Source: Rubrivivax rivuli (GTDB taxonomy: Bacteria; Pseudomonadota; Gammaproteobacteria; Burkholderiales; Burkholderiaceae_C). From it: a stretch of 64,000 nt of DNA. The notes under the pieces are model-generated. The model was not told the DNA's origin. It saw only the letters and a program-made list of their open reading frames with translations, and ran no database searches. This document shows, piece after piece, positions 7,981-14,830 of this stretch. Every line of letters starts with the position of its first letter. The first letter of the stretch is position 1. The stretch covers positions 496,001 through 560,000 of the forward strand of contig NZ_SACR01000001.1 of the NCBI RefSeq assembly GCF_004016505.1, in the 5' to 3' direction. Made by a program: the position numbers and the translations under genes.

Positions 7981-8016
7981 GGTTCGTTTTCGAACTATAC
8001 TGTTCACTAACGAACC
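7981..8016. promoter_or_regulatory. Probable MarR operator and overlapping divergent promoters
   Basis: The short gap between the divergent marR and thioesterase genes contains the perfect palindrome GTTCGTTTTCGAAC (7982-7995) and an outer pair GGTTCG (7981-7986) / CGAACC (8011-8016), plus a GAAC/GTTC pair around the centre. A TATACT hexamer at 7996-8001 could serve as a -10 box. Nested GTTCG/CGAAC arms covering the promoter are what a dimeric MarR repressor site would look like. The assignment to this MarR protein is inference from position. Confidence 0.6.
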
Positions 8017-8031
8017 AATTATGCGGCTGCC

Positions 8032-8571
8032 ATGAACCTCTACCTTCGCCTGCTCTGGGCGCTGCTGCGCTCGGCCCGCCTGCAGCCCATCGAGCCTGGA
8101 GCGTGGATCGAACGACGGCTGCGCGTCTTGCCCAACGACCTGGACATCAACGGCCACATGAACAACGGCCGCTACCTGACCATCGTCGACCTGATGCTGG
8201 TGGAGTACTTCGTGCGCAGCGGTTTCGCGAGGGTGATGCTGAAGGCCGGCTGGCGCCCGATGTCGGGCGGCGCCTTCATCACCTACCGCAAGGGCCTGAC
8301 CCCGTGGCAGCGCTACCGCATCAGGTTCTCGCTGGCGGGGGCCGACCATGCCTGGAACTACATGCGCTTCGAGTTCCTACGCGAAGACGGCACGCCTTGT
8401 GCGGCGGGCTACATGAAGGGCGCCGCGGTCAGCCGCAACGGCCTGGTGCCGAACGAGCGCTCGTACGCGCGGCTCGGGCGCGAGTTCACGCAACAGGCAC
8501 TGCCCGTGCCGGTGCAGCACTGGCTGGCCGCGGAAGCCGGCGTGATGAAGGACTTCGAAGCCGCCACTTGA
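8032..8571 (+). CDS. Hotdog-fold acyl-CoA thioesterase (THEM6/YbgC-like)
   Basis: 179 residues. The hotdog thioesterase core is clear: RVLPNDLDINGHMNNGRYL contains the D-x-N-G-H-M-N-N motif of 4HBT enzymes such as YbgC/FcbC and mammalian THEM6, followed by the long central helix DLMLVEYFVRSG and the strands GAFITYRKGLTPWQ and RYRIRFSLAG. Likely hydrolyses an acyl-CoA thioester in the cytoplasm; the acyl group cannot be told. The N-terminus (YLRLLWALLRSARL) is hydrophobic and could associate with membrane, as in THEM6. Divergent from the MarR gene, which is the likely regulator. Confidence 0.85.
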   Translation: MNLYLRLLWALLRSARLQPIEPGAWIERRLRVLPNDLDINGHMNNGRYLTIVDLMLVEYFVRSGFARVMLKAGWRPMSGGAFITYRKGLTPWQRYRIRFSLAGADHAWNYMRFEFLREDGTPCAAGYMKGAAVSRNGLVPNERSYARLGREFTQQALPVPVQHWLAAEAGVMKDFEAAT

Positions 8572-8596
8572 GGCTGCGCAGGCTCAGGCTCTGCGC

Positions 8597-8896
8597 TCAG
8601 GGCGTGATGGCGCTGGATGTCGAGCCCGCACGCTGGGCCTCGCCGCGCAGGACGGCGCGAAAGGCGGGTGTCTTCGTCTTCACCGCTCCTGCTCGAGCGC
8701 GCGATGAAGGGAGCGGGTTGTCCAGTTTCGAGACGCTGCCGGCAGCAAGCTTTGCAAGAACAAGGCCGCAGGCGGCTGCAGCGCGATAGATGATCGTGCT
8801 GATCTCCTGGTCGTTGGCAAAAATGCAGAGGGACAGGATGAGCGGTACGCTCTTGAAGCTCAGCAAACTGGCCCGACGAGAAATTTCACATGACAT
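8597..8896 (-). CDS. Small hypothetical membrane-type frame at island edge
   Basis: 99-codon frame, convergent with the thioesterase. Near the N-terminus it has a hydrophobic stretch (SVPLILSLCIFA), then an Ala-rich helix and a Ser/Arg-rich tail. No family is recognised, no good ribosome site is visible, and the start codon sits within a TGACATGTCA palindrome (8891-8900). It may be real but codon use is mixed; I rate it as a weak call. It occupies the left edge of the island-like block. Confidence 0.3.
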   Translation of the reverse strand: MSCEISRRASLLSFKSVPLILSLCIFANDQEISTIIYRAAAACGLVLAKLAAGSVSKLDNPLPSSRARAGAVKTKTPAFRAVLRGEAQRAGSTSSAITP

Positions 8897-8944
8897 GTCA
8901 CGTGCGGCGGACCCTTACCGGGGTCGCGCCCGTGTGGGCGCCTG

Positions 8945-9205
8945 ATGCATAAGCCCAACGAAGGAGACCGCGACCAGCGAGGGCGGCACGCTACCGAACG
9001 CGGTTTACCGCGCGCATGGCCGTGCCCGGCGACTTGAGGCCGGTGGCGATGCGGTGATCGGCACGCTCGAAGCTGAGGCAGGTGAGGCGCTGCGCTTCAT
9101 CCTGAAAACCGGCACCTACCCGACTAAGCTTGCGGCCGTTGAGGAGGCAGTCAAGCGCGAAGCTGAGCGACTACGACGTCGGCTGGCCAAGGGCCGCTGC
9201 GAATA
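8945..9205 (+). pseudogene. Possible frameshifted gene remnant
   Basis: Stretch without a convincing intact gene. A short frame starts with ATG at 8945 (MHKPNEGDRDQ) and stops after 30 codons at 9037. The next frame reads openly from about 8950 to the TAA at 9203-9205, giving an Ala/Glu/Arg-rich helical sequence ending LRRRLAKGRCE, but has no ATG of its own near its beginning. The two together would make one protein of about 85-90 residues if joined by a frameshift near 9030. No family is recognised. Best read as a decayed gene at the edge of the island; a sequencing error would give the same picture. Confidence 0.3.
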
Positions 9206-9219
9206 AAGAAGCCTGTGGA

Positions 9220-10083
9220 CTACCTCGACGAGGAAGCTGCAGGCGATGACTGAGGTGGTGAGGCGTCGGCAAAACCCAGCTCCTTCGCTTTGGCGATGAG
9301 CCGCCGTCCCTCGATCGCGTCTTCCTTGAGACCGCCGCGCCCCATGAGGTGCATGTATCCAAGCAGGTACAGAGAGCGCGGATCGCTTTGTGCGGCGCCC
9401 TTGGTCAACCAAGATCTCGCTAGAGCATCGTCCTTGGCCTGTCCATATTCACCAGACAAGTACAGGGACCCCAATGTTCCTTGCGCTCGCGCTAAGCCGC
9501 TCTCTGCCGCCTTGGTCACCCACTTGACTCCCAGGGCGTAGTTGAGCTCCTTGCTGCTCAGGCCCCAGAGGTGGCTGACGCCATGAGTCCACATGCTCAT
9601 GGGGTCCACCCATCGTGCATCTGACTTGCATCGCCCGTCTGCTAGCGGCGTGAGGTCTGGAACGATGTCTATAGGTTCACTGAGACCAAATCGCAGCCGC
9701 ACTGTGTCAGCGGCGACAAGTGGCAGGCCTAACGTGCTGGCCAAGCCCTTCGACAAGAACCCCGCGCCCACAGTCCGCGACAAGGCGCAGTCACAGAACC
9801 TTTGCGAAGCTTCCTTCCAGTCGGCGGTTATCTCGCTAAGGAATGGGCTAGCTTGGCATGCCTTCAGCAGCGCTGGCTTCACTGCAGCGCGCTCTCGAAA
9901 GGCCTGATATGTCGCGGCAGCACCAACCAAGAGTGTGGCCAACAGCCCGAACGCCAACCGCGTCGAGGGCAGCGCGACCTTTCGCCCTGTGGGCATAAGG
10001 CTGTACAGCACCACTGCCGTAGGTAGCGCGAGCAGCGCCAACACCGAGAACATCCCTTTAGCTGGCGACAGCAATTCCATCAA
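9220..10083 (-). CDS. Membrane-anchored Sel1-repeat protein
   Basis: 287 residues. Two hydrophobic helices near the N-terminus (about residues 10-28 and 43-58) with a short basic loop, then a region containing FLSEITADWKEASQRFCDCA, and at the C-terminus two to three Sel1-type repeats: YALGVKWVTKAAESGLARAQ, LGSLYLSGEYGQAKDD and LGYMHLMGRGGLKEDAIEG, each with the A..LG.LY..G pattern of SEL1/TPR-like alpha-alpha repeats. Such repeats bind partner proteins. The Cys pair FCDC may be a disulfide or metal site. It lies 45 bases downstream of fic on the same strand and may be co-transcribed with the Fic pair. Codons are less GC-biased than those of the core genes. Confidence 0.7.
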   Translation of the reverse strand: MMELLSPAKGMFSVLALLALPTAVVLYSLMPTGRKVALPSTRLAFGLLATLLVGAAATYQAFRERAAVKPALLKACQASPFLSEITADWKEASQRFCDCALSRTVGAGFLSKGLASTLGLPLVAADTVRLRFGLSEPIDIVPDLTPLADGRCKSDARWVDPMSMWTHGVSHLWGLSSKELNYALGVKWVTKAAESGLARAQGTLGSLYLSGEYGQAKDDALARSWLTKGAAQSDPRSLYLLGYMHLMGRGGLKEDAIEGRRLIAKAKELGFADASPPQSSPAASSSR

Positions 10084-10128
10084 CCTCTCCCCGACTGGCG
10101 CGATCGCCGCCTGTTGTGCAGAGACAGC

Positions 10129-10821
10129 TCAGCGCTCGATGTCGTGGTCACGGGTACGCATTCGGCGCTCTTGTTTCCGCTGAGCCATTGTCTCCTCACA
10201 GCTGCTATGCGGCCCAGGCTTCTGCAAAGCCCGTTCGATCGCTGCCTTCCGGGCTGGCGCACGACTAACGGCTTGCAGCATCAGGGCAGCCATCGGTGAC
10301 TCCTCCCCGTGCACGCCGGCAACCGACGCCTCGCGCATCTGCGCCGCAGTCACTCGAGAAAAGTCCAACCGGTGACCAGCCTGCTCGGCGAGCTGAGCAA
10401 AGAAGGCGCGCTGCGTCCGGCCGTTGCCTTCGCGGAAGGGGTGCGCGGCGTTGACGGCGCATAGATAGTGCGCAGCTCGTGCGGCGAACTCGGGCGCTGC
10501 CATACCGACCAAATGGTACTCAGCGGCCAGGTCGTCAGCGATCTCGGTCATGCGCTGGGTGATGTGCTCAGAGGGGCAGAAAACCGTGTCGTCTTTGACC
10601 ATCTCGACGATGCGCTCGTCGCCAGCCCAGTCGTAGACATCCTGGAACAGGTGCCAGTGGATGGCTTTGAGGTGGGCATAACTGAAGTCACCCTTGGGCA
10701 GCTCCTTAATGGCGCGGCTCGCACTCAACCGATGTTCGACCTCCTGAAGCTGAGCCTGGTCACAGATACCCAAGAGGTTCTGCAGGACCTCAGTGCCCGG
10801 GTATAGGTACGGGTCACTCAC
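10129..10821 (-). CDS. fic: Fic-domain toxin (AMP-transferase type)
   Basis: 230 residues from a GTG at 10821, overlapping the end of the antitoxin gene by 8 bases. The Fic core motif HPFREGNGRTQR is complete at 127-138: catalytic His127, metal-binding Glu131, and the anion-binding Gly-Asn-Gly-Arg loop. Other family landmarks: LFQDVYDWAGDER (flap hairpin region) and KGDFSYAHLKAIHWHLF. Enzymes of this type transfer AMP to protein targets; those paired with a VbhA-like antitoxin (class I) include VbhT/FicT, which target gyrase and topoisomerase IV. There is no BID secretion signal, so it is a stand-alone intracellular toxin rather than a VbhT-type effector. The target is inferred from relatives only. 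Confidence 0.9.
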   Translation of the reverse strand: MSDPYLYPGTEVLQNLLGICDQAQLQEVEHRLSASRAIKELPKGDFSYAHLKAIHWHLFQDVYDWAGDERIVEMVKDDTVFCPSEHITQRMTEIADDLAAEYHLVGMAAPEFAARAAHYLCAVNAAHPFREGNGRTQRAFFAQLAEQAGHRLDFSRVTAAQMREASVAGVHGEESPMAALMLQAVSRAPARKAAIERALQKPGPHSSCEETMAQRKQERRMRTRDHDIER

Positions 10822-11128
10822 GGTTGGCGGACGGCAAGACGCCCTTCTGCGCAGACTGGATGATGTAGCGGCAGCATCGTTCGCCGTCCCAGCGCTGCTT
10901 GAAGAAGGCCTCCTCAAGGCCCTCCCCGGCCACGGTCGGCAGCACGCCTTCAAGCTCGGCGCTGGCTTTGGCCTGCAAGGCGCGGGGGCGGCGTACCGCA
11001 AGCTCAGCATCGGTCAGGGGCGTAAACCGGTGCGTCTTGGCATCCTCGTCGGCCCCGGCCAGCAGCGCCGTCAGGATGCGCGCCACCTCGGCAGCGATGG
11101 CCTCAATCGGTGATGCCGTAGTGCTCAT
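10814..11128 (-). CDS. VbhA-like antitoxin of the Fic pair
   Basis: 104 residues, directly upstream of fic and overlapping its start by 8 bases. Residues 56-61 read SAELEG, matching the class I Fic antitoxin inhibitory motif (S/T)xxxE(G/N); by homology Ser56/Glu60 would reach into the Fic active site and displace the ATP gamma-phosphate. Predicted mainly helical, with IEAIAAEVARILTALL near the N-terminus. Longer than VbhA itself (about 60 residues): the C-terminal tail ERCCRYIIQSAQKG is extra. A 13-codon leader frame with a better ribosome site overlaps the start. The motif plus the location make the antitoxin call reasonable. Confidence 0.78.
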   Translation of the reverse strand: MSTTASPIEAIAAEVARILTALLAGADEDAKTHRFTPLTDAELAVRRPRALQAKASAELEGVLPTVAGEGLEEAFFKQRWDGERCCRYIIQSAQKGVLPSANRE

Positions 11129-11144
11129 TCACGCAGTCTGTCAT
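11103..11144 (-). other. 13-codon leader frame overlapping the antitoxin start
   Basis: The best ribosome site upstream of the antitoxin, GGGGAGGA (minus strand, 11151-11158), is spaced 7 bases from an ATG at 11144, not from the antitoxin ATG at 11128. The frame from 11144 encodes MTDCVNEHYGITD and ends with TGA at 11103, 26 bases inside the antitoxin gene in another frame. It could couple translation of the antitoxin or mark a frameshift at the antitoxin N-terminus. Confidence 0.35.
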
Positions 11145-11356
11145 GGTCGATCCTCCCCGTCTATTTGGCCACTCGCGGCACCGCCAAAGTCAAGCCAGAT
11201 AGAACTGACGCGCAGCTGCGCATCCGACAGGCCAGCCGCACCGCCGGCCCCTTTTCAGTTCCTTGGGCGGGCACGGGGCATCCCGGCCACGCCATGAAGT
11301 TCACCACGCCGCACTTAAACTGAGTCCATACAGCGAGAAAGAGGCCGGGGGTAGCG
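11145..11356. other. Intergenic region between divergent antitoxin and membrane-protein genes
   Basis: About 210 bases between the divergent antitoxin leader and the gene at 11357. It must hold both promoters, but no convincing -35/-10 pair was found. A minus-strand open frame across 11161-11439 overlaps the next gene and has no family resemblance. AAGTCAAGCCAGATAGAACTG near 11185 is locally A/T-richer than its surroundings. Nothing else was seen. Confidence 0.4.
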
Positions 11357-11953
11357 ATGAGGGAGTTGCTGAAGGGGCTTGGCATAGGGCCATTGGACAG
11401 GCTCCTGCTCACGATGGACACACCCGTCGGGTGGTTCATCTACACGCCGCTTGTCGTTCTGTCGCTGCTAGCGACCGCGACGTTCCGGCTCCTGGCCATG
11501 CTGCCGCTGCTCTTGCTGGTCTACATGCCAATCGGCCTGGCGTTGCCGCACGCTGAGTTCTGGATGGGCCAACAGCGCCACTACGGCGGCTTCCTCGCGC
11601 GTGATCCTGAGGCGGCAGAGTTCTGGTACCTCCGCGCCGCAAAGCCTGGCCTGTTCGCCTGGGAGACGGGTCACGTTGCGGCGCGGCGAGAGCTTGGCCT
11701 TCTCTATCTTGATGACGAGAACGGCCCACTACCGAGCAAGGCTCCGCTACCCATGTCGCGCGATGAGGAACAGCTTTACTGGGGCAGCAGCCCATCGGCA
11801 CGCGGGCTGATGTGGCTCAACTTCGCAGCGAAGGCAGATGACGCGGAAGCCGTGCGCGAAATGGAGAAGAGGCTGCCTCACAGCCGTGACGACGAACCCG
11901 ATAGCGCGGCCTCTGCGCCAGCGGCGTCGGCAGCCTCAGCGACAAAACCGTGA
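11357..11953 (+). CDS. Membrane protein with Sel1-like repeats, coupled to virD4
   Basis: 198 residues. Two adjacent hydrophobic segments at about 25-45 and 46-65 (GWFIYTPLVVLSLLA; LLAMLPLLLLVYMPIGLAL) are followed by a soluble region with two Sel1-like half-repeats: DPEAAEFWYLRAAKPGLF, then RRELGLLYLDDENGP, and later RGLMWLNFAAKADDAEAVRE. The Ser/Ala-rich tail suggests a flexible end. No named family beyond the repeat type. Its TGA overlaps the GTG of the coupling ATPase gene (GTGA at 11950-11953), so the two are translated together and the protein probably works with the ATPase at the inner membrane. Confidence 0.72.
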   Translation: MRELLKGLGIGPLDRLLLTMDTPVGWFIYTPLVVLSLLATATFRLLAMLPLLLLVYMPIGLALPHAEFWMGQQRHYGGFLARDPEAAEFWYLRAAKPGLFAWETGHVAARRELGLLYLDDENGPLPSKAPLPMSRDEEQLYWGSSPSARGLMWLNFAAKADDAEAVREMEKRLPHSRDDEPDSAASAPAASAASATKP

Positions 11954-13911
11954 CGGTCCGCGCACGCCGTTGGTGCGCCGTGCTGCTGATGGCCGCGACC
12001 TGGTCGACCAGCAGCCTGGCCGCCATGGACCCGATCCTGGGGAAGCAATGCCGGGAGAGCTACGACCGGGCCAAGAGCGAACGCCAGCGGAACCCGCAAG
12101 CCCCTGAGCCGCCCGCGGCGATGCTCAACGACTTCAACGCCTGCGTGACCTTCACGCAGCGCACTTGGCCGCAGTGGGTTGCGAGCACGCAGCCCGCGCA
12201 GCCGCCGATGAGAACCCAGGAGGACCGCGACCGCGAGGGCCTTCTGTACCTGCGCCTCCCGGCAATCCTGGCTAGCCTGCTCGTCGCGGCACTGGCGTTC
12301 CTTCATCTACGGCGGCTGACGCAGAAGCGCTCGGTGAGCCCTGTTGTGGGTGACTTGGTTGCAGACCACAAGCGCCAGGCGACCTCGCTGAAGGCAAACA
12401 TCGTCGGTGCTGGCATTGCCGTAGTCGCGTTGGCGCTTGACTGGCGTCTCTTTGGCCTCATCTGCATGGTGCTGTGTTGGTTCGGGTACGTCGCGACGTT
12501 CTTCCTCTTCAAGAGCAAACCAAGCAAAACGTTCGGCACCGCGCGGTTTGCCTCGATCGAGGAAGTAGACCGCTGGAACGCCGACGCCAAGGCGGCCGCC
12601 CACAAGGGCGCGACAGTGCGTCTTGGGCTTGCCCATCCTGCTGGCGACGATGGCGAACCGAGTCCAGTCGGGGTACCGCTGGCCTACCGCACCGACAAGC
12701 ACGTGCTGGTCGTCGCTAGCGCGCGCAGCGGAAAAGGGCGCGACCTTCTCATCCCGAATCTGCTCTCCTATACGGGCCCAGTGATGGTGCTCGACCCCAA
12801 GGGCGAGAACGCGTTGCGCACCGGCCGTCACCGCGAGAGCTACGGACCAGTCTGCTACCTCGACCCATGGGGCATCACCGGGCGTCCGTCTAGCGGCTTC
12901 AACCCACTGGCTGAGCTGGCGGCATCGAACAGCCTTGAAGAGGTGGCAACCGGCGCGGCGGTGATTGCCGGTGCCCTGGTCATGCCGAGTGACGGGCCGA
13001 ACCGGCACTTCAGCGATTCAGCGCGGCAACTACTGGAGGGCCTCATTGCCTTCGTGGTAACCGAGCCGAACCTGCGGCCGGTCGCCGACCTCACGATCGT
13101 CCGGCAGCTCTTGACCCAAAGGCTGCGGCCGACGCTGGGAGCCATGGCGGCCAGCACCTTCGGGCCCGACGTGATCCGCTCGCGCGCAGGAACGATGCTC
13201 GCTCTCAGCGACGGCAAGGAGTTCTCCTCGATCATCTCGACGGCGGCGACCGAGACCGACTTCCTCGACAACCCGACGCTGCAGAAGAACCTCGGTCTTG
13301 ATGGCGTCGATGCCATCGACTTCAGCGCCTGGCAGCGCGGTAGCGCCCTGTCGGTCTACTTGTGTGTTCCGCCTGACCTGCTGACGGTCTACAGCCGTTG
13401 GCTACGGCTGGTTGTCATCGGTGCCTTGAGGGCCATGACCAGGCGGTTGAGCCCGCCGCCGCAGTCGGTGATGTTCATGCTCGACGAGTTGGCCGCCCTC
13501 GGCCGCATGAAGCCCGTGGAGGATGCCCTTGGCATTGGGGCCGGGTACGGCATTCAGGTCTGGGCGGTGTTCCAGGACCTGGCGCAGATGAAGGACACCT
13601 ACAAGGAGAAGTGGCCGACCTTCCCCGGTAACGCCGGGCTGCGTTGCTTCTTCGGGGTGCAGGATTTCGACACCGCCAAGTACGTCTCGGACATGCTCGG
13701 CGAGGCCACCGTGGAGGCAACAAGCACGAACACCTCAGGCGGCAACAACAGCACGACGACCAGCGCGGCCAAGCGTCAGCTGCGCACCCCTGATGAGGTG
13801 ATGCGCAATGAAGGGATGTTCGTGCTACCGCCCAGCAGCGCGCCGATTTACATTGAGCGCCTGGCTTACTTCAAGGACCCTGAACTGGCGGGCCGCTGGG
13901 ATGAGGTCTGA
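11950..13911 (+). CDS. VirD4/TraG-type conjugative coupling ATPase with extra exported N-terminus
   Basis: 653 residues from GTG at 11950. ATPase landmarks of T4SS coupling proteins: Walker A region ASARSGKGRDLLIPNLL (256-272, with the GKG form typical of VirD4/TraG), LDPKGEN (281-287), Walker B VMFMLDELAALG (507-518), and the motor segment YGIQVWAVFQDLAQ. The C-terminal APIYIERLAYF matches the family end. Unusual is the N-terminus: residues 1-25 look like a signal peptide (AATWSTSSLAA), followed by about 75 probably periplasmic residues with two cysteines (C34, C65), then hydrophobic segments at about 103-120, 150-163 and 167-187. Ordinary VirD4 has only two helices and a short loop. No relaxase, VirB channel genes or integrase are seen nearby, so the partner is unknown. 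Confidence 0.88.
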   Translation: MTVRARRWCAVLLMAATWSTSSLAAMDPILGKQCRESYDRAKSERQRNPQAPEPPAAMLNDFNACVTFTQRTWPQWVASTQPAQPPMRTQEDRDREGLLYLRLPAILASLLVAALAFLHLRRLTQKRSVSPVVGDLVADHKRQATSLKANIVGAGIAVVALALDWRLFGLICMVLCWFGYVATFFLFKSKPSKTFGTARFASIEEVDRWNADAKAAAHKGATVRLGLAHPAGDDGEPSPVGVPLAYRTDKHVLVVASARSGKGRDLLIPNLLSYTGPVMVLDPKGENALRTGRHRESYGPVCYLDPWGITGRPSSGFNPLAELAASNSLEEVATGAAVIAGALVMPSDGPNRHFSDSARQLLEGLIAFVVTEPNLRPVADLTIVRQLLTQRLRPTLGAMAASTFGPDVIRSRAGTMLALSDGKEFSSIISTAATETDFLDNPTLQKNLGLDGVDAIDFSAWQRGSALSVYLCVPPDLLTVYSRWLRLVVIGALRAMTRRLSPPPQSVMFMLDELAALGRMKPVEDALGIGAGYGIQVWAVFQDLAQMKDTYKEKWPTFPGNAGLRCFFGVQDFDTAKYVSDMLGEATVEATSTNTSGGNNSTTTSAAKRQLRTPDEVMRNEGMFVLPPSSAPIYIERLAYFKDPELAGRWDEV

Positions 13912-14514
13912 CTACTCTCGCTCGTAGCCACCCCGGCCCTGCCCCTCGCGCTCCCGCCCTCGGCCTCCTTTGCCGCCTGGGTCATCGAACGGCCCGATCG
14001 CCTGCTCGATAGCCCGCTGCTTCGCGGCCTTGATGTCGGGGTGTGGCTCGGTGCTGCGCTGAAACAACACCGGATTCCCGCCAGCATCGGCCAACGCGGC
14101 TAGGGCGTCGATTTTTTCGCCCACCGGGCTAATGCCGCCAGGCCTCTTCGCTTGCTCCTGGAACTCCGCGGTTGGCTCGCGTCGCGTCGTGTGCTTGGCA
14201 AAGACCTGGACAGGTTCCTTCACGTCGCGCGCGATCTGGGCGTCGTTCATCCCCTCCGGAGCCTGACCGAGGGCAGCCAGGATGGCCAGCTCGCGTCGAT
14301 GCTCGGCGTCCAGCCGCGCCAGCTGCAGGCCGTCAATCTGGTCGTAGGTTCGCTTAACGTTCCGGTCCACGTGGGAGGTGCGTGCCTCGCGCTCCGCACG
14401 CGTGTCTACTTGCTGCTGCAGCAACCGCTCCCGGCGCTCCCCATAGCGCTTGGCGAGAGCTTCCACAGCGTCAGCAAGGGGGTCGTTAATGCTTCCAGGG
14501 TCAGAGGTAGCCAT
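13912..14514 (-). CDS. Unrecognised charged coiled-coil-type protein
   Basis: 200 residues from ATG at 14514, stop abutting the virD4 stop (convergent, no gap). Rich in Arg, Glu, Gln and Ala: a helical first half (ALAKRYGERRERLLQQQVDT, RKRTYDQIDGLQLARLDAEH-like) likely forms a coiled coil; the second half has GGISPVGEKIDALAALADAG and a Gly/Arg/Glu-rich tail (GKGGRGREREGQGRGG). No domain is recognised. Highly charged proteins with such tails occur among relaxase-accessory and DNA-processing proteins of mobile elements, but this is inference from context with the neighbouring coupling ATPase. Confidence 0.6.
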   Translation of the reverse strand: MATSDPGSINDPLADAVEALAKRYGERRERLLQQQVDTRAEREARTSHVDRNVKRTYDQIDGLQLARLDAEHRRELAILAALGQAPEGMNDAQIARDVKEPVQVFAKHTTRREPTAEFQEQAKRPGGISPVGEKIDALAALADAGGNPVLFQRSTEPHPDIKAAKQRAIEQAIGPFDDPGGKGGRGREREGQGRGGYERE

Positions 14515-14575
14515 GGCGAATGCTGCTGAAATCCAAGGTCCGGTCATGGTAGAGGTAAGCAGGGAGGACCGCCAC

Positions 14576-14830
14576 ATGACCGACAACAACAAGCCCGTTA
14601 CCTACAAGCCCGTCAGTTCGATCACATCATGGGCTGACCTCATGCCGTCCCCCAGGCGCGCCAACACGCTAGGCCGTCGACCAACGGTGCGTGAGCTGAA
14701 AGACATTGAGATCGAGGAGAGCATTCAAGAAGTTGAGTATCCGCTCCCGGCGCGATCACATCGAGCGCCTGCAAATTCGGTTCATCGATCGACGCAAACA
14801 CGAACCCAGTTGGCATCTTCCTGGGGGTAG
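14576..14830 (+). CDS. Small hypothetical protein, 3' end probably replaced
   Basis: 84 codons from ATG at 14576, with GGAGG (14562-14566 area) 8 bases upstream. The first 55 or so residues (MTDNNKPVTYKPVSS, then RRPTVRELKDIEIEESIQEV) read like a genuine acidic small protein; from about 14745 on the frame runs antisense to the gene at 14640-15218 and becomes Arg/Ser/Thr-rich, typical of noncoding read-through. Divergent from the 13912-14514 gene across 61 bases. An earlier in-frame ATG at 14516 would add 20 residues. Probably a truncated gene at a recombination junction. Confidence 0.45.
   Translation: MTDNNKPVTYKPVSSITSWADLMPSPRRANTLGRRPTVRELKDIEIEESIQEVEYPLPARSHRAPANSVHRSTQTRTQLASSWG

Noticed and set aside
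11161-11439. 92-codon - strand frame overlapping the start of the membrane gene at 11357
   Set aside because: No ribosome site and no family; it covers the promoter gap and the start of a better-supported gene.
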